A program made the position numbers and the translations under genes. The notes below the pieces were generated by a model. That model was not told the DNA's origin and ran no database searches. It worked only from the letters and a program-made list of their open reading frames with translations. Positions 30,201 to 42,200 of a stretch of DNA of 64,000 nucleotides are shown here, one piece after another; the first letter of the stretch is position 1; the number at the start of each line of letters is the position of its first letter. Origin of the DNA: Limnohabitans sp. G3-2 (GTDB lineage Bacteria; Pseudomonadota; Gammaproteobacteria; Burkholderiales; Burkholderiaceae_C); the NCBI RefSeq assembly GCF_002778275.1, contig NZ_NESG01000008.1, forward strand, positions 123,912 to 187,911. The letters are read 5' to 3'.

Positions 30201-33200
30201 AGAGCAAATCGGCCTCGGGCATGGTGATGGTGGCTGCTTGCAAGAGCACAGGCACCACCTGCACACCCTGCTTGACCAGCACCTGGCTGCGCGTGGCGGC
30301 GCTGGTGTAGACATCGTACGCACCGGCTGTGGTGGCGCTGCCTGCATAAGTCAAGCTGCCGCTTGCTTTGACAAAGCCTGCGCCCAAGCGCAGGGTGTCG
30401 GCGGCGCTGCCGTCCACCACCACTTGGTAGTAGTTGGTCGAGCCATCAAAGCCCGTCACCGTGCCTGTGACCGTCCAGCCGTTGGTGGTGTTGAAGCGGT
30501 TGTAATCACCCACCGTGGCGTTCACATCGAGTGCGTGTTCGATTTGCAAGGTGCCACCGGTGGCATTCAAGTCGAAACGCTCCAGATTTTCCAAGCGGGT
30601 ACGGGCGCTTTGCAGGCTCAGCACCAAGGGCTCGGCAAAACGCAGCGTGTCCATGCCACTGCCGCCATCGACACGGGCGATGCTTTGCGCATCCACCCCG
30701 CTGCGCAAGGCCAAAGTGCGAACGTTGTCGGCGTTCAGCACAAACACATCGTTGCCCGCACCGCCCGACAACATGTCGGCGCCGCCTGAACCCACCAGGG
30801 TGTCGTGGCCTTGTCCGCCCACGATTTGGTTGTTGCCGCTGTTGCCGGTCAGCGTTTCATCGGCACCGGTGCCGATCAGGTCTCCCCGGCTGGCCTGGAA
30901 GACCATGGGGTTCAAGATGCTGGGGCCACCGTAGATGATGTAGTCCACACCGCCGGCCGTGGTGCCTGAGGCCTGGCCCACTCCGTTGTTGCTGGTGCTG
31001 ATGGCGTTGGGCGAAGACACGATCAGATCGGCAAAGCCGTCGCCGTTCACATCACCACCGCCCGAAACGGCGGTCAGGGCCTTATCGCCATTCAACACAC
31101 CGTCGATGCGGAAACCCTCCGACACTTTCAAGTCGCTGATGAACACGGTGTTGGAGCTGGTCTTACCATAGATCAAGTAGCCGCCGCCGGTGGTCGCGCC
31201 GTTGAGTGTCATGGCCGTTTGACCAAACACAATGTCGTCCAGGCCGTCGCCGTTGAAATCCCCAACCACTCGGGCTTGCGTGAATTGGTCAGCCGTCCCC
31301 GTGGTCACCCCCTGCACCATGAAGCCGTTGCTGCTGGTGCCGCTGCTCAGTTCGGTCACGTTGTAGTTGGCCGACGTGCTCTTGCCAAAGTTCACATACA
31401 CCACCGAGCCCCATGTCGACATCACCATGTCGGCCTTGCCGTCGCCGTTGATGTCGCCTGTGCCAATCATTTGACCCTGGAAGCCCCCGAGACCCGAGAT
31501 CGTGTAGCTCTGGCCCGCCGCTATGGACAAGCCCGAAGCGCTGCCGAAGTACACATAGGCGTAGGTGGTGGCGCCGTCTTGGGCGTAGGTGCCACGCAAC
31601 ACCAAGTCGGTGTAGCCGTCGCCGTTCACATCCGCGCCTGTGGCGTAGTCTTGGTAACCGATGGTGGTACCGCTGTTGTTGTTGAGGCGGAAATTGCTGC
31701 CGACGCCGTTTTGGATGGTCAAACTGGTGGCATCCGCTGCGCCATATTGCGCTTGGAATTCTCGCCACTGCGAATACATGGACACAACAAAGGCACTGCC
31801 CCAATCCTGCACGCCATCGCCGTTGAGGTCGCCGAGGTTGTTCAGGCCAACGGATGAATTGACCTTCAAGCCGTTGCTGTTGGCCGTCGTGGTCAGGCTG
31901 CTGACCTGCACTGTGGCCGTGCTGTTGGCGCGGCCATAAACGATGTAACTGCCTGACTCCACGCCTGCAATGCTGATGTCGTCGAGGCCATCGCCGTTGA
32001 AGTCACCGTGGTCGATGTTCAAGCTGATCGAATATGAGGATGTCAGGCCTGCGATCATGAAGCCTTGGGTGGAGTTGCCCAAAGCAATGGCTGAGAGGTC
32101 GACGTTTTGCGGAGCAGAACTGCCAAACACCACAAAAGCTGCGCCGTTGGCACTGTAGGTGGTCTGGCCTGCGCCAATCACCATGTCGTCGTAACCGTCA
32201 CCGTTCACATCGCCCACCATCACCGTACCCGGTGGGTAGGCATTGCTCTTGGCGCCGATGTTGTCGCTGGGGCGGCCGTTGATGCGGTAGCCAAAGTTAT
32301 CCCCCGCCACACCACCGGTATTGGCCAGCGGCAAATCAAAGAAGTAAGTGGCGTTCAAGGTGGCCGAGCTGGCCTCCAAGCTGGTGCCCGTCACCAACAA
32401 CTTGGCGCTGACGGTGACGTTGCCAAAGCTTTGCGCACTGATCACGCTGTACGGCACCGTCACGTCCACATAGTGATTGGTGATGTTCGTAGCACTCAGC
32501 GTGACTTGTGTGGTGGTGTCTGGGCCCCAATTCAGCTGAATCACGTCACCCGCCACAGCTGGCACGGCACCCGTGCTGTAAGGCAATTGCACGCGCACCA
32601 CGGTGCCTGCGGTGTTGGTGGGGGTGCTGGCCTCGCTGTACCAAAGGCGGTTGTCCACCGTTCCTGAGGCGGTGCTGAATGTCGTGCTGTTGCGGTCGTA
32701 CAGGGCTTCCTGCACACCAGTCAGGCTGCTGAGGTTGCCAGCGCCTGAGGCTGTCCACAAACTGGCGTTGATGGTCGGTGCCGTCGGAACAATGGTGATT
32801 TCAGAAGTGCTGACGTCGCTGCGCGAGAGGGTTGGGTTCAGCAGCGAGGTGGTCACGTCCACGTTGTAGGCCCCGGCGCGGGTGAACACGCCAACAGGAA
32901 TGCCGTTGCCGCCACCCAGCGTCCAAATGCCCGTGGTTTTGTCGTAACTGAGTTCGTTGTTGAGGTTCAAGCCTGTGCCGCCGGTGCCTGTGGTCACATT
33001 AGCGGCGCCTACCGTGAGGGTGTAAGTGGCCAAGGCAGTGCCCGCAGCGTCCTTGAGCACCACGGTCAACTGGTCGTTCTGTTGGAGATTGAGGACCGTG
33101 TTGTTGTTGTCCAATTTCTTGGCCAGGCCGGTGATGTTGGGGATCAGCGTGGTGATGTTTTGCTGGTTGACCACCGTGGGCACATCCGGCAATGCGATGT

Positions 33201-36200
33201 TGACGACCAGGCCGTTGTTGTTGTCGCTGCTGGTGTTGGCGGCGGCATCGGTCACGCTGGCGGTGATGGCGTAGGTGTTGCCGTGGTTGAGCAGTTTGGC
33301 GTCCGCGTCGCTCAGGGTGTACGACCAGGTGCCGCCCGCTTGTACGGTGGTGGTGTAGCTCAGGCCATTGAGCGTGAGGGTGACCGTGCTGCCCACATCG
33401 GCATCGCTGGTGCCGCTGATGACGGGTCTTGTCGTCACGTTGGCCGTGTAGGTATAGCCGCCGGTATAGCCTCGCTCAGCACGGTCAAAGGTGCCGTTGA
33501 GGTTGGTCGTGCCCGTGGCTGCCACGGCATCGCCCGCCACGCTGGTGATGGTGATGGCCGCAGCGGTGTCGATGGTCACCGGCACGGCCACTGGGCCAGC
33601 CACGCTACCCGTAGCGCTGGTGCTGGTGATGCTGAGGTTTTGCAAGCCAGCGGCCAGCACCGTCGTTGGCGTGATGGCCCAAGAGCCATCGGCCAACACC
33701 ACGGTCGTGCCCAAAATGGTGGTGCCGTTGGCCGCATACAGCTTGATGGTGCTGCCCGGTGTGCCCTGCCCACTGATGGTGGGCGTGGTGTCGTTGGTGC
33801 GGTTGTCCCCAGCAATGCCACTGTCGCTGTCGGCCCGCAGGCCAGCGGTCAAGACGGGAATGGACGTGTCGATGGTCAGCTCGTTGCTCGTGGCGTCGCT
33901 GCGGGTATTGCCAGCCGCATCGGTGACGGTGGCGGTGACGGCGTAGCTGCCCGAGGTGAAGCTGCCGAGGGTGCCACTGGTCGGTGTGGCGGCCCCGGTA
34001 TCGAGGCTCCAGGTGCCGTTGCTGGCCACAGTGACGATGTAACTGGCACCGTTGACGGTGACCGTGAGCGTTTCACCGGCGGCCAAGGTGGCGGTGCCGG
34101 TGAGCACCGGTGTGGTGTCGCCCGTGGTCAAGGGCGTGACCACGGGCACTGCGGGAGCCGTGGTGTCGACGGTCACCGGCACGGTGGCCGGTGCGCTGGT
34201 GTTGCCCGCGGCGTCGGTGGCGATGGCCTTGAGGTTGTTCAGCCCTTCATTGAGGTCAGCGTTGGGTGTGATGCTCCAGTTGCCACTGCCGTCGGCGGTG
34301 GTGGTGCCCAGCAGGGTCAGGCCGTCGGCCGCATAGAGCTTGACGGTGCTGTTGGCCTCTGCGGTGCCGGTGATGACGGGGCGCACCAGTCGGGTGACGT
34401 TGTCGGTGCTGCTGCTGCCCGTGTCACTGGCGGAAGCGACATCGCCCACCGGGGCGGCGGGCGCCGTTTTGTCGACCACCAAAGCTTCTGCGTCAGAGCC
34501 TGTCAGTCCGTAGGCATTGGTCACGCTGGCGCTGATGGTTTGCGAGCCGTTGGCCAGTGCAGCCACCGCTGTGCCCGGCACACTGACGGAGAAGGTGCCG
34601 CCGGCTTGCACCAGGGCGGAGTAGTTGACACCGTTGACTGTCACGGTCACGGTAGCGCCGACGGGGGCGTCGGTGGTGCCGGTGATGGGCAGGGCCTGCG
34701 TGCTTTCTGCCAAGTTGAGCTGGCCATCGGCACTGACAGTGTTCAGCGTGATGGTGGGTGCGATCGCGGCAATGTGCAACTCTGTACCTGTGATGTCGGT
34801 TTGGGTCACGCCGCCCGTGATGGTGCTGCCGCTCAAGGTGCCCCCTCCGGTATTGACCCTCACGATGACATCATGGTCACCCAAGGTTATGGCGGTGCCC
34901 ACAAGCAATGACCAGTTTCCGCCGCTGTAAGTCAATCCCGATGGGGAGGAGCTCTGACCCAACACCAAGCTGTAGGTCTGCCCTGCGACCGTCACTTGCA
35001 AAATATCACCGCTCCCCAGGTCGGCATACACAGGATTGCTCTGGGCATCTACACCCGTTTGCTTTCTGGCTTTGCCCGTCACGGTCGGTGTTTGGCTGCC
35101 TGTAAAAAGCTCGACGACGGTCGGTATGTCGGGGGTCGCGATGTTGGCCACCAAGCCGTTATCGGTATCGCTGCCGGTGTTGCCCGCCGCGTCGCTGACC
35201 ATGGCCGTGATGGCATAGGTGTTGCCGTGTTTGAGGGCAATGGCTTGGGCGTCGGTGAGCTCTTTCGTCCAAGTGCCACCCGCTTGCACGGTGGTGGTGT
35301 AGGTCTCGCCATTGAGCGTGAAGGTCACGGTGCGGCCCGCTTCGGCGTTGGTGGTGCCATTGATGACGGGCTTGGTGGTCACGGTGGCGCTGTTGAGGGC
35401 GCCACGTTCTGTGGTGTCAAAAGTGCCCAAAGCGTTGACCGCAACCGTGCTGTCACCCGCCACGCTGGTGACGCTGATGGTGGGCGCCGTGGCGTCCACG
35501 GTGAGGGCCCGCGTGCCTTGGCTGGCAGCCACCCCCTGGGCGGTGCTGACATCGGCGGTCAGGCTGTAGTTGCCGTCTGCCGGGATGTCGGCCGAAGGGA
35601 TGTCCAGGGTGTAGGCACCACCCGCTTGTACGGTGGCGGTGTAGGTGCGCACGACCGCAGCGCCATTCATCAACTTGACCGTGACGGTTTGGCCAGGCTC
35701 CACAAAATTGGTGGTGCCGCTGACGGCCACAGCACCTGCTTTTTCGGCGGCGTTGATGGTGTCGTTACCGGCCACAACGCCAATGGTCACGGTGGGGGTG
35801 TTGGCCGCCAAGGTAAAGCCGTCGGTGTCGGCGGGGCTGGTGTTGCCTGCGGCGTCGCTCAGGGTGGTGCTGGTGGTCCAGGCACCATCAAGGTAGCTGG
35901 CGGCAGGGTGCAGCGTGCCATAAGGCACGGTCTGGCTGATGCTGCCGGCCGTGATGTCGCTGGCTTGCAAGGTGGTGGCCAATGTGAGGGGGCTGCCATC
36001 TGGGGCTGTGACCAGGGTGGTGATGACATCCCCCACCACCGCCCCTGCGGGGAGGGTGATGCTCAGGGCCACGCCGTCGGCAGCTTCGGAGCCGTCCACA
36101 CCGCCTGCGGCTTCGGCAATGGCCACAACAGGTGCATTGGTGGCGGCCTTGTCGATGGTGATGGACAAGGCTGGGCTTGTGCTGGTGTTGCCCGCAACGT

Positions 36201-39200
36201 CGGTCAGGGCGTAGGTGACGCTGTGCGTGCCTTCGGGCAGCGGGCTCAAAGGCGTGAGTTTGCCGGCGGCATAGAAAGCGGGCGTCAACACGCCATTGAC
36301 AAACAGCGTGATGGTGCCGCCGGTGGGCGGCGGGGTGACATCGAAATCGGGCGTGTCGTCGCGGGTGATGTTGTCGGTGCTGCTGGTGCCGCTGTCGGTC
36401 GCGGCGCTCATGTCGGGCGCCGCTGGGGTGGCCTCCGCGACCGAGTCAATGGTGATGCTCAGCGGATCGCTGGCCGGGCTGGCGTTGCCCGCTTCGTCCA
36501 CCACGGTGTAGGTGATGGTGTGGGCGCCTTCAGGCAAAGGCGCGTTGGGTGTGACCGTGCCCGTGATGGCGTTGTACGTGGCGAGTACCACCTGACCGTT
36601 GACATACAGCACCAGCGAGCCGCCTGTGGGCGGCGGCGTGACGGCAAAGTCGGGCGTGGTGTCGCGGGTGATGTTGTCGCTGTTGCTGGTGCCGGCGCTG
36701 TCGGTGGCATCCGTCATGTCGGGCGCAGCCGGTTTGTTGGGCGCGTTGGTGTCGATCTGGATGGCCAGGGGCGGGCTGGCGGTGCCGACTTGGTTGTTGG
36801 CATCCTTGAAGGCGTAGGTGATGGTGTGCACACCCTCACCCAAGGGGCTGTTGGGCGTGAGGGTGCCGTTGGCGTAGGTGGCGGGGACGGCCACGCCGTT
36901 GACATACAAGACCAGACTGCTGCCAGAAGGTGGCGGATCGACCGTGAAATCAGGCGTGCTGTCTCGGGTGATGTTGTCGCTGTTGCTGGCCCCGTGGTCG
37001 GTGCCGGGGGTCATGTCGGGCGCGGACGGTGCGGGGGGCAGGCTGGTGTCGATGCGCAACTCGCCGGTGCTCGCGTCGCTGCTGCTGTTGCCGGCCACAT
37101 CTGTCACGGTGGCAGTGATGCTGTAAGTCTGGCCGTCAACCAGCGCGGCCAAGCTGCCACTGCTGGGCGTTGCACTGCCCAAGTCAATGCGCCAAGCGCC
37201 AAAAGCGTCCACCGTGGTGGTGTAGGTGGCGCCGTTGACGGTGACCGTGAGGGTTTCGCCCGCGGCCACTGTGGCGGCGCCACCAATGACGGGGGTCAAA
37301 TCGGCCGTGGACAAGGCATTGACCACAGGTGCGACAGGCGCTGTCGCATCGATGGTGACGGGCACAGCAGTCAAGGGACTGGTGTTGCCTGCAGGGTCGG
37401 TGGCGGAGACAAAGAGGTCTTGTGCACCCTGGGCCAAGGCTTGGGTGGGGGTGATGGCCCAGTTGCCATTGGCATCGACCACAGCCGTGCCCAACACGCT
37501 GCTGCCATTGGGTGCATACAGCGTGATGGTGTCACCGGGGTTGGCACCACCACCGCTGATGGTGGGGGTGGTGTCGTTGGTGAGGTTGTCGTTGTTGTTG
37601 CTGCCACTGTCGCTGGCCGTGGCCACGTCGGCTGCAGGGGCTGCAGGCGCGGTGGCGTCGATGGTGACCGGTACGGTGCCAGGGGCGCTGGTGTTGCCCA
37701 CCGGGTCGGTGGCCGTCACTTTGAGGTTGTTCAGTCCTGCGGCCAAGGCGCTGGACGGTGTGATGGCCCATTCCCCATTGGCCGCAACAAGCGCCGTGCC
37801 AAGCAAAGTGGTGCCGTCGGGGGCATAGAGCTTGATGGTGTCGCCAGGCGTGCCGGTGCCGATGATTTCCGGCGTGGTGTCGTTGGTGAGGTTGTCGGTG
37901 TTGCTGCTGCCGCTGTCGCTGGCAGCAGCCACATCACCAAGGGGCGTGGTGGGCGCCACGGCATCGACCATTTCGGTGTCCGACAGGTTGTTGGTGGTGT
38001 CTTTGGCCTTGACGATGGTGCCGTCAGCCAAAGGCGTGCCAGGGGTGGCGGACCAGGTGCCGTCAGAGGCCACCGTGACGACGAGCGGTGCGCCGTTGGC
38101 GTCGGTGATCGGCGTGCCGTCGGGCAAGGTCAAGGCGATTTGGTGGCCAGGCTGACCCGTGCCCGTCAACACGGTGCCGTTGCTGGGGTTGATGTTGGGG
38201 ACGTTGTTGTCCACCGTGGTCGCACCAGGGTTGCTGACGTTGCCCGCCACATCGGTCTGGGTGGCTGACAAAGCCATGCCGTTGGCGATGGTGGCGCTGG
38301 GCGTGAGGCTCCATGTGCCGTCCGTGCCCACCACGGCGGTGCCGATGGTGGTGTTGTTGGCGTCGACCAGGGTGACCGTGGCACCCGCCTCACCGGTACC
38401 GGTGATGGCCCCCTTGCCGTTGGTGGGGGTGATGACCGGGTTGGCCACCACGGTGTCGATGAGCACCGGCAGCGAGGCCGGTGCGCTGACATTGCCCGCA
38501 GGGTCGGTGGCGGTGATCTCGAAGTTGACAGGGCCGTTGGGCAAAGCCACGGGGGTCTGGAGGCTCCAAGTGCCGTTGCTGGCCACCACGGCGGTGCCCA
38601 GGGTCTGGCCGTTGCTGTCTTTGACGGTGATGGTGTCACCCGCCACACCCGTGCCGCTGAGCAAGGGGATGTTGTCGTTGGTGATGTTGTCCAGGGTCAA
38701 ACCGCTGTTGCTGGCGTAGTCCAAACGGCCCACGGGCGCTGCGGGGGCCGTGGTGTCGATGGTCAATGGCACGCGGGTGACGCCACTGGCGTTGCCTTGC
38801 GGGTCGGTGGCAGTGACCAAGGCGTCTGCCGTGCCGTCGGCCAGTGCCTGGGTGGGCGTGACGCTCCAAGTGCCGTTGGCAGCCACCACGGCCGTCAGCA
38901 CCTCGCCGGTGCCAGGCATGGTGACGGTGATGGTGTCACCAGGCGTGGCGCTGGCACCGCTGATGGTGGGGGTGCTGTCGCGGGTGATGTTGTCGGTGTT
39001 GCTGCTGCCGGTGTCGCTCAGAGCGGCCACGTCGGCCGCGGGCGCGTTGGGCGCGGTGGTGTCGATGGTGACGGGCACAGTAGCGAATGGGCTCACGTTG
39101 CCCGCAGGGTCGGTGGCGTTGACCTTGAAGTTGTTCAGGCCATCGGGTTGGGCGGTGGTGGGCGTGATGGCCCATGTGCCGTTGGAGCCGACCACGGCGG

Positions 39201-42200
39201 TGCCGAGCAAAGTGGTGCCGTTGGGGGCGAACAGTTGGATGGTGTCGCCGGGCGTGCCTGTGCCCTGGAGGGTCGGCGTGCTGTTGTTCGTGATGCTGTC
39301 ACCCACGACGCCGCTGTCGCTGGCCGCGGCCAGCGCCGCCACAGGGGCAGCCGAGGCGGTCGTGTCGATGGTGATGGGCAAGGCCGCTGGGGCGCTGGTG
39401 TTGCCCGCCGGGTCGGTGGCGGTGACGCTCAGGTTGTTCAGGCCATTGGGCAGTGCATTGGCAGGCGTGGCGCTCCAGTTGCCGTTGCTGTCGACCACGG
39501 CGGTGGCGATGACATTGCCATTGGCGTCTTTGAGGGTGATGGTGTCACCGGCCACGCCGGTGCCGCTCAAGGTGGGCGTGTTGTCGTGGGTGATGCTGTC
39601 GCCCTGGGTACCGGAATCGCTGCTCGGGTTGAGCACGGCCGTGGGTGCAGCGGGCGCTGTGGTGTCGATGGTGACCGGCACGGTGCCAGGCGCGCTGGTG
39701 TTGCCCGCAGGGTCGGTGGCGGTGACTTGCAGGTTGTTCAGGCCCGATGGCAAGGCGCTGGACGGTGTGACGGCCCAGTTGCCTGCGGCATCGACCACGG
39801 CAGTGCCGAGCAAGGTGGTGCCGTTGGGCGCGTACAGCTGGATGGTGTCGCCAGGCGTGCCTGTGCCCACGATGGTGGGCGTGGTGTCGTTGGTGAGGTT
39901 GTCGGTGTTGCTCGCGCCGCTGTCGCTGGCGGCGGCCACGTCACCGGCAGGTGCAGAGGGCGCCGTGGTGTCGAACAACAGTTCGTGGGTGGTGCTGTCG
40001 TTGGTGGCGTTGTTGGCGTTGTCGGTGATGGTGGCCGTGACGGGGTAGCGCGTGCCATTCACGAAAGCCCCCAGGCTGCCGCTTGCGGGCGTGGCCGTGC
40101 CGGTGTCCAGACTCCAAGTGCCATTAATGCCCACACTGACCGCATAGGTGGCACCGTTGACCGTGACTTTCAGGGTTTCGCCAGCTTCCAGCAAGGCCGT
40201 GCCAGTGAGCACGGGGGTGCTGTCGTTGGTGGCCAGCGCGTTCACCGTGGGGATGGACGGCGCGGTGTTGTCGAACAGCACTTCGTGGGTGGTGCTGTCG
40301 CTGGTGGCGTTGCCGGCGGTATCGGTGGCCGTGGCGGTAACGGGGTAGCGGGTGCCACTGACGAAGGCACCCAGCGTGCCGCTGGCGGGTGTGGCAGTGC
40401 CGGTGTCCAGGCTCCAGTTGCCGCCCACGCCGACGGTGACGTTGTAGGTCGCTCCGTTGACGGTCACTTGCAAGGTTTCACCTGCGGCGAGCACAGCGGT
40501 GCCCGTCAGCACCGGGGTGCTGTCGTTGGTGGTGAGCGGGTTGACGGTGGGCGCTGCGGGGGCCGTGGTGTCGATGACCACAGGCACGGTGGTGGCGGGG
40601 CTCACATTGCCCGCCGGGTCGGTGGCCGTCACGCTGACGTTGTGTGCGCCATCGGGCAGTGCGTTGTTGGGCGTGACGCTCCAGGTGCCGTTGGCGGCGA
40701 CCACTGCGGTTTTGACTTCGCCACCGGGGAATGTGACGGTGATGGTGTCACCCGCCGTGCCGGTGCCACTGATGGTGGGCGTGTTGTCCGAGGTGTTGTT
40801 GTCGGTGTTGCTGGCGCCGGTGTCACTGGTAGCGGCCACGTCGGCCACAGGCGCGGCAGGCGGCGTGGTGTCGATGACCAAGGCCACGGTGCTGGACGGG
40901 CTGACGTTGCCTGCCGGGTCGGTGGCGGTGACGGTGACGCTGTGCGGGCCATCGGCCAAGGGTGTGGTGGGTGTGACGCTCCAAGTGCCGTCCAAAGCCA
41001 CCACGGTGGTTTTGACTTCGCCGCCGGGGAAGGTGACGGTGATGGTGTCACCGGCCACGCCCGTGCCGCTGATGGTGGGGGTGGTGTCGTGGGTGAGGTT
41101 GTCGGTATTGCTGCTGCCGCTGTCGCTGGCGGCGGCCACGTCGGCCACGGGCGCTGCGGGGGCGGCGGTGTCCACCGTGATGGCCAGGGGTGCGCCCGGA
41201 CCTTCGTTGCCTGCGGTGTCGGTGGCTTTGGCCACCAGGTTGTTCACGCCATCGGGCAAGGTGCTGGCCGTGGCGGCCCAGTTGCCGTTGCCGTCGACCA
41301 CGGCGGTGGCGACCACTTGGCCTTGGGCGTTGTAGACCTGGATCGTGTCACCGGGTACACCGGTGCCACGGATGTTTGGCGTGTTGTCTTTGGTGATGTT
41401 GTCGGTGTTGCTGGCACCGGTGTCGCTGGCGTCGGCCAGGTCGATCGTCGGAGCCACGGGCGCAGCGGTGTCAATGACCACGGGCAATTGGCTGGCGGGG
41501 CTGACGTTGCCTGCAGGGTCGGTGGCGGTGACCAGCACGGTTTGTGCGCCGTCGGGCAAGGCAGCGGCAGGCGTGACGCTCCAGGTGCCGTCGGCGGCCA
41601 CCACGGCGGTTTTGACTTCACCAGTCGGGAAGCTCACGGTGATGGTGTCGCCCGCCGTGCCGGTGCCCCGAATTTCAGGTGTGTTGTCGGAGGTATTGTT
41701 GTCGGTGTTGTTCGCACCGGTGTCGCTGAGAGCGGCCACGTCGGCGGCAGGGGCTGCAGGGGCCGTGGTGTCGAGCACAAAGCTGCCCGCACGGGCGGGA
41801 CCGGTGTTGCCGGCCAGGTCGGTCACGGTGGTGTGGGTGGACCAGGTGCCATCGACCGTCAGGTTGGCGGTCGGGATGACCTGGGTCACGGTGCCTGCGG
41901 CCAGGTCAGCAGCGGTCAACACGCTGCTGAGCGTGAGCGTGCTGCCGTTGGGCAGGGTCACGGTGGTGGTGACCACATCCCCCACGGCCGCGTTGCCGGG
42001 CAGGCTGATGTCGAGCGGTGTGCCGCCCAGGCTGGCCGCTTCTGCTGCATTCACGCCATAAGGCGCTTCGGGCAGGCTGACGCCAGGCTCACCCGGGGCT
42101 TGGGTGTCGAGCAAGAATGCGCCTGTGCGAGGCGCGCTGGTGTTGCCTGCGGGATCGGTGATCGTGGTCGAGGTGGTCCAGCCTCCGTCGACATTCAGTT

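Noticed and set aside
36150..41760. Regularly spaced repeats resembling a CRISPR array
   Set aside because: The period is about 300 bases, repeats are coding and imperfect, spacers are not unique 30-40 base units, and no cas genes are present.
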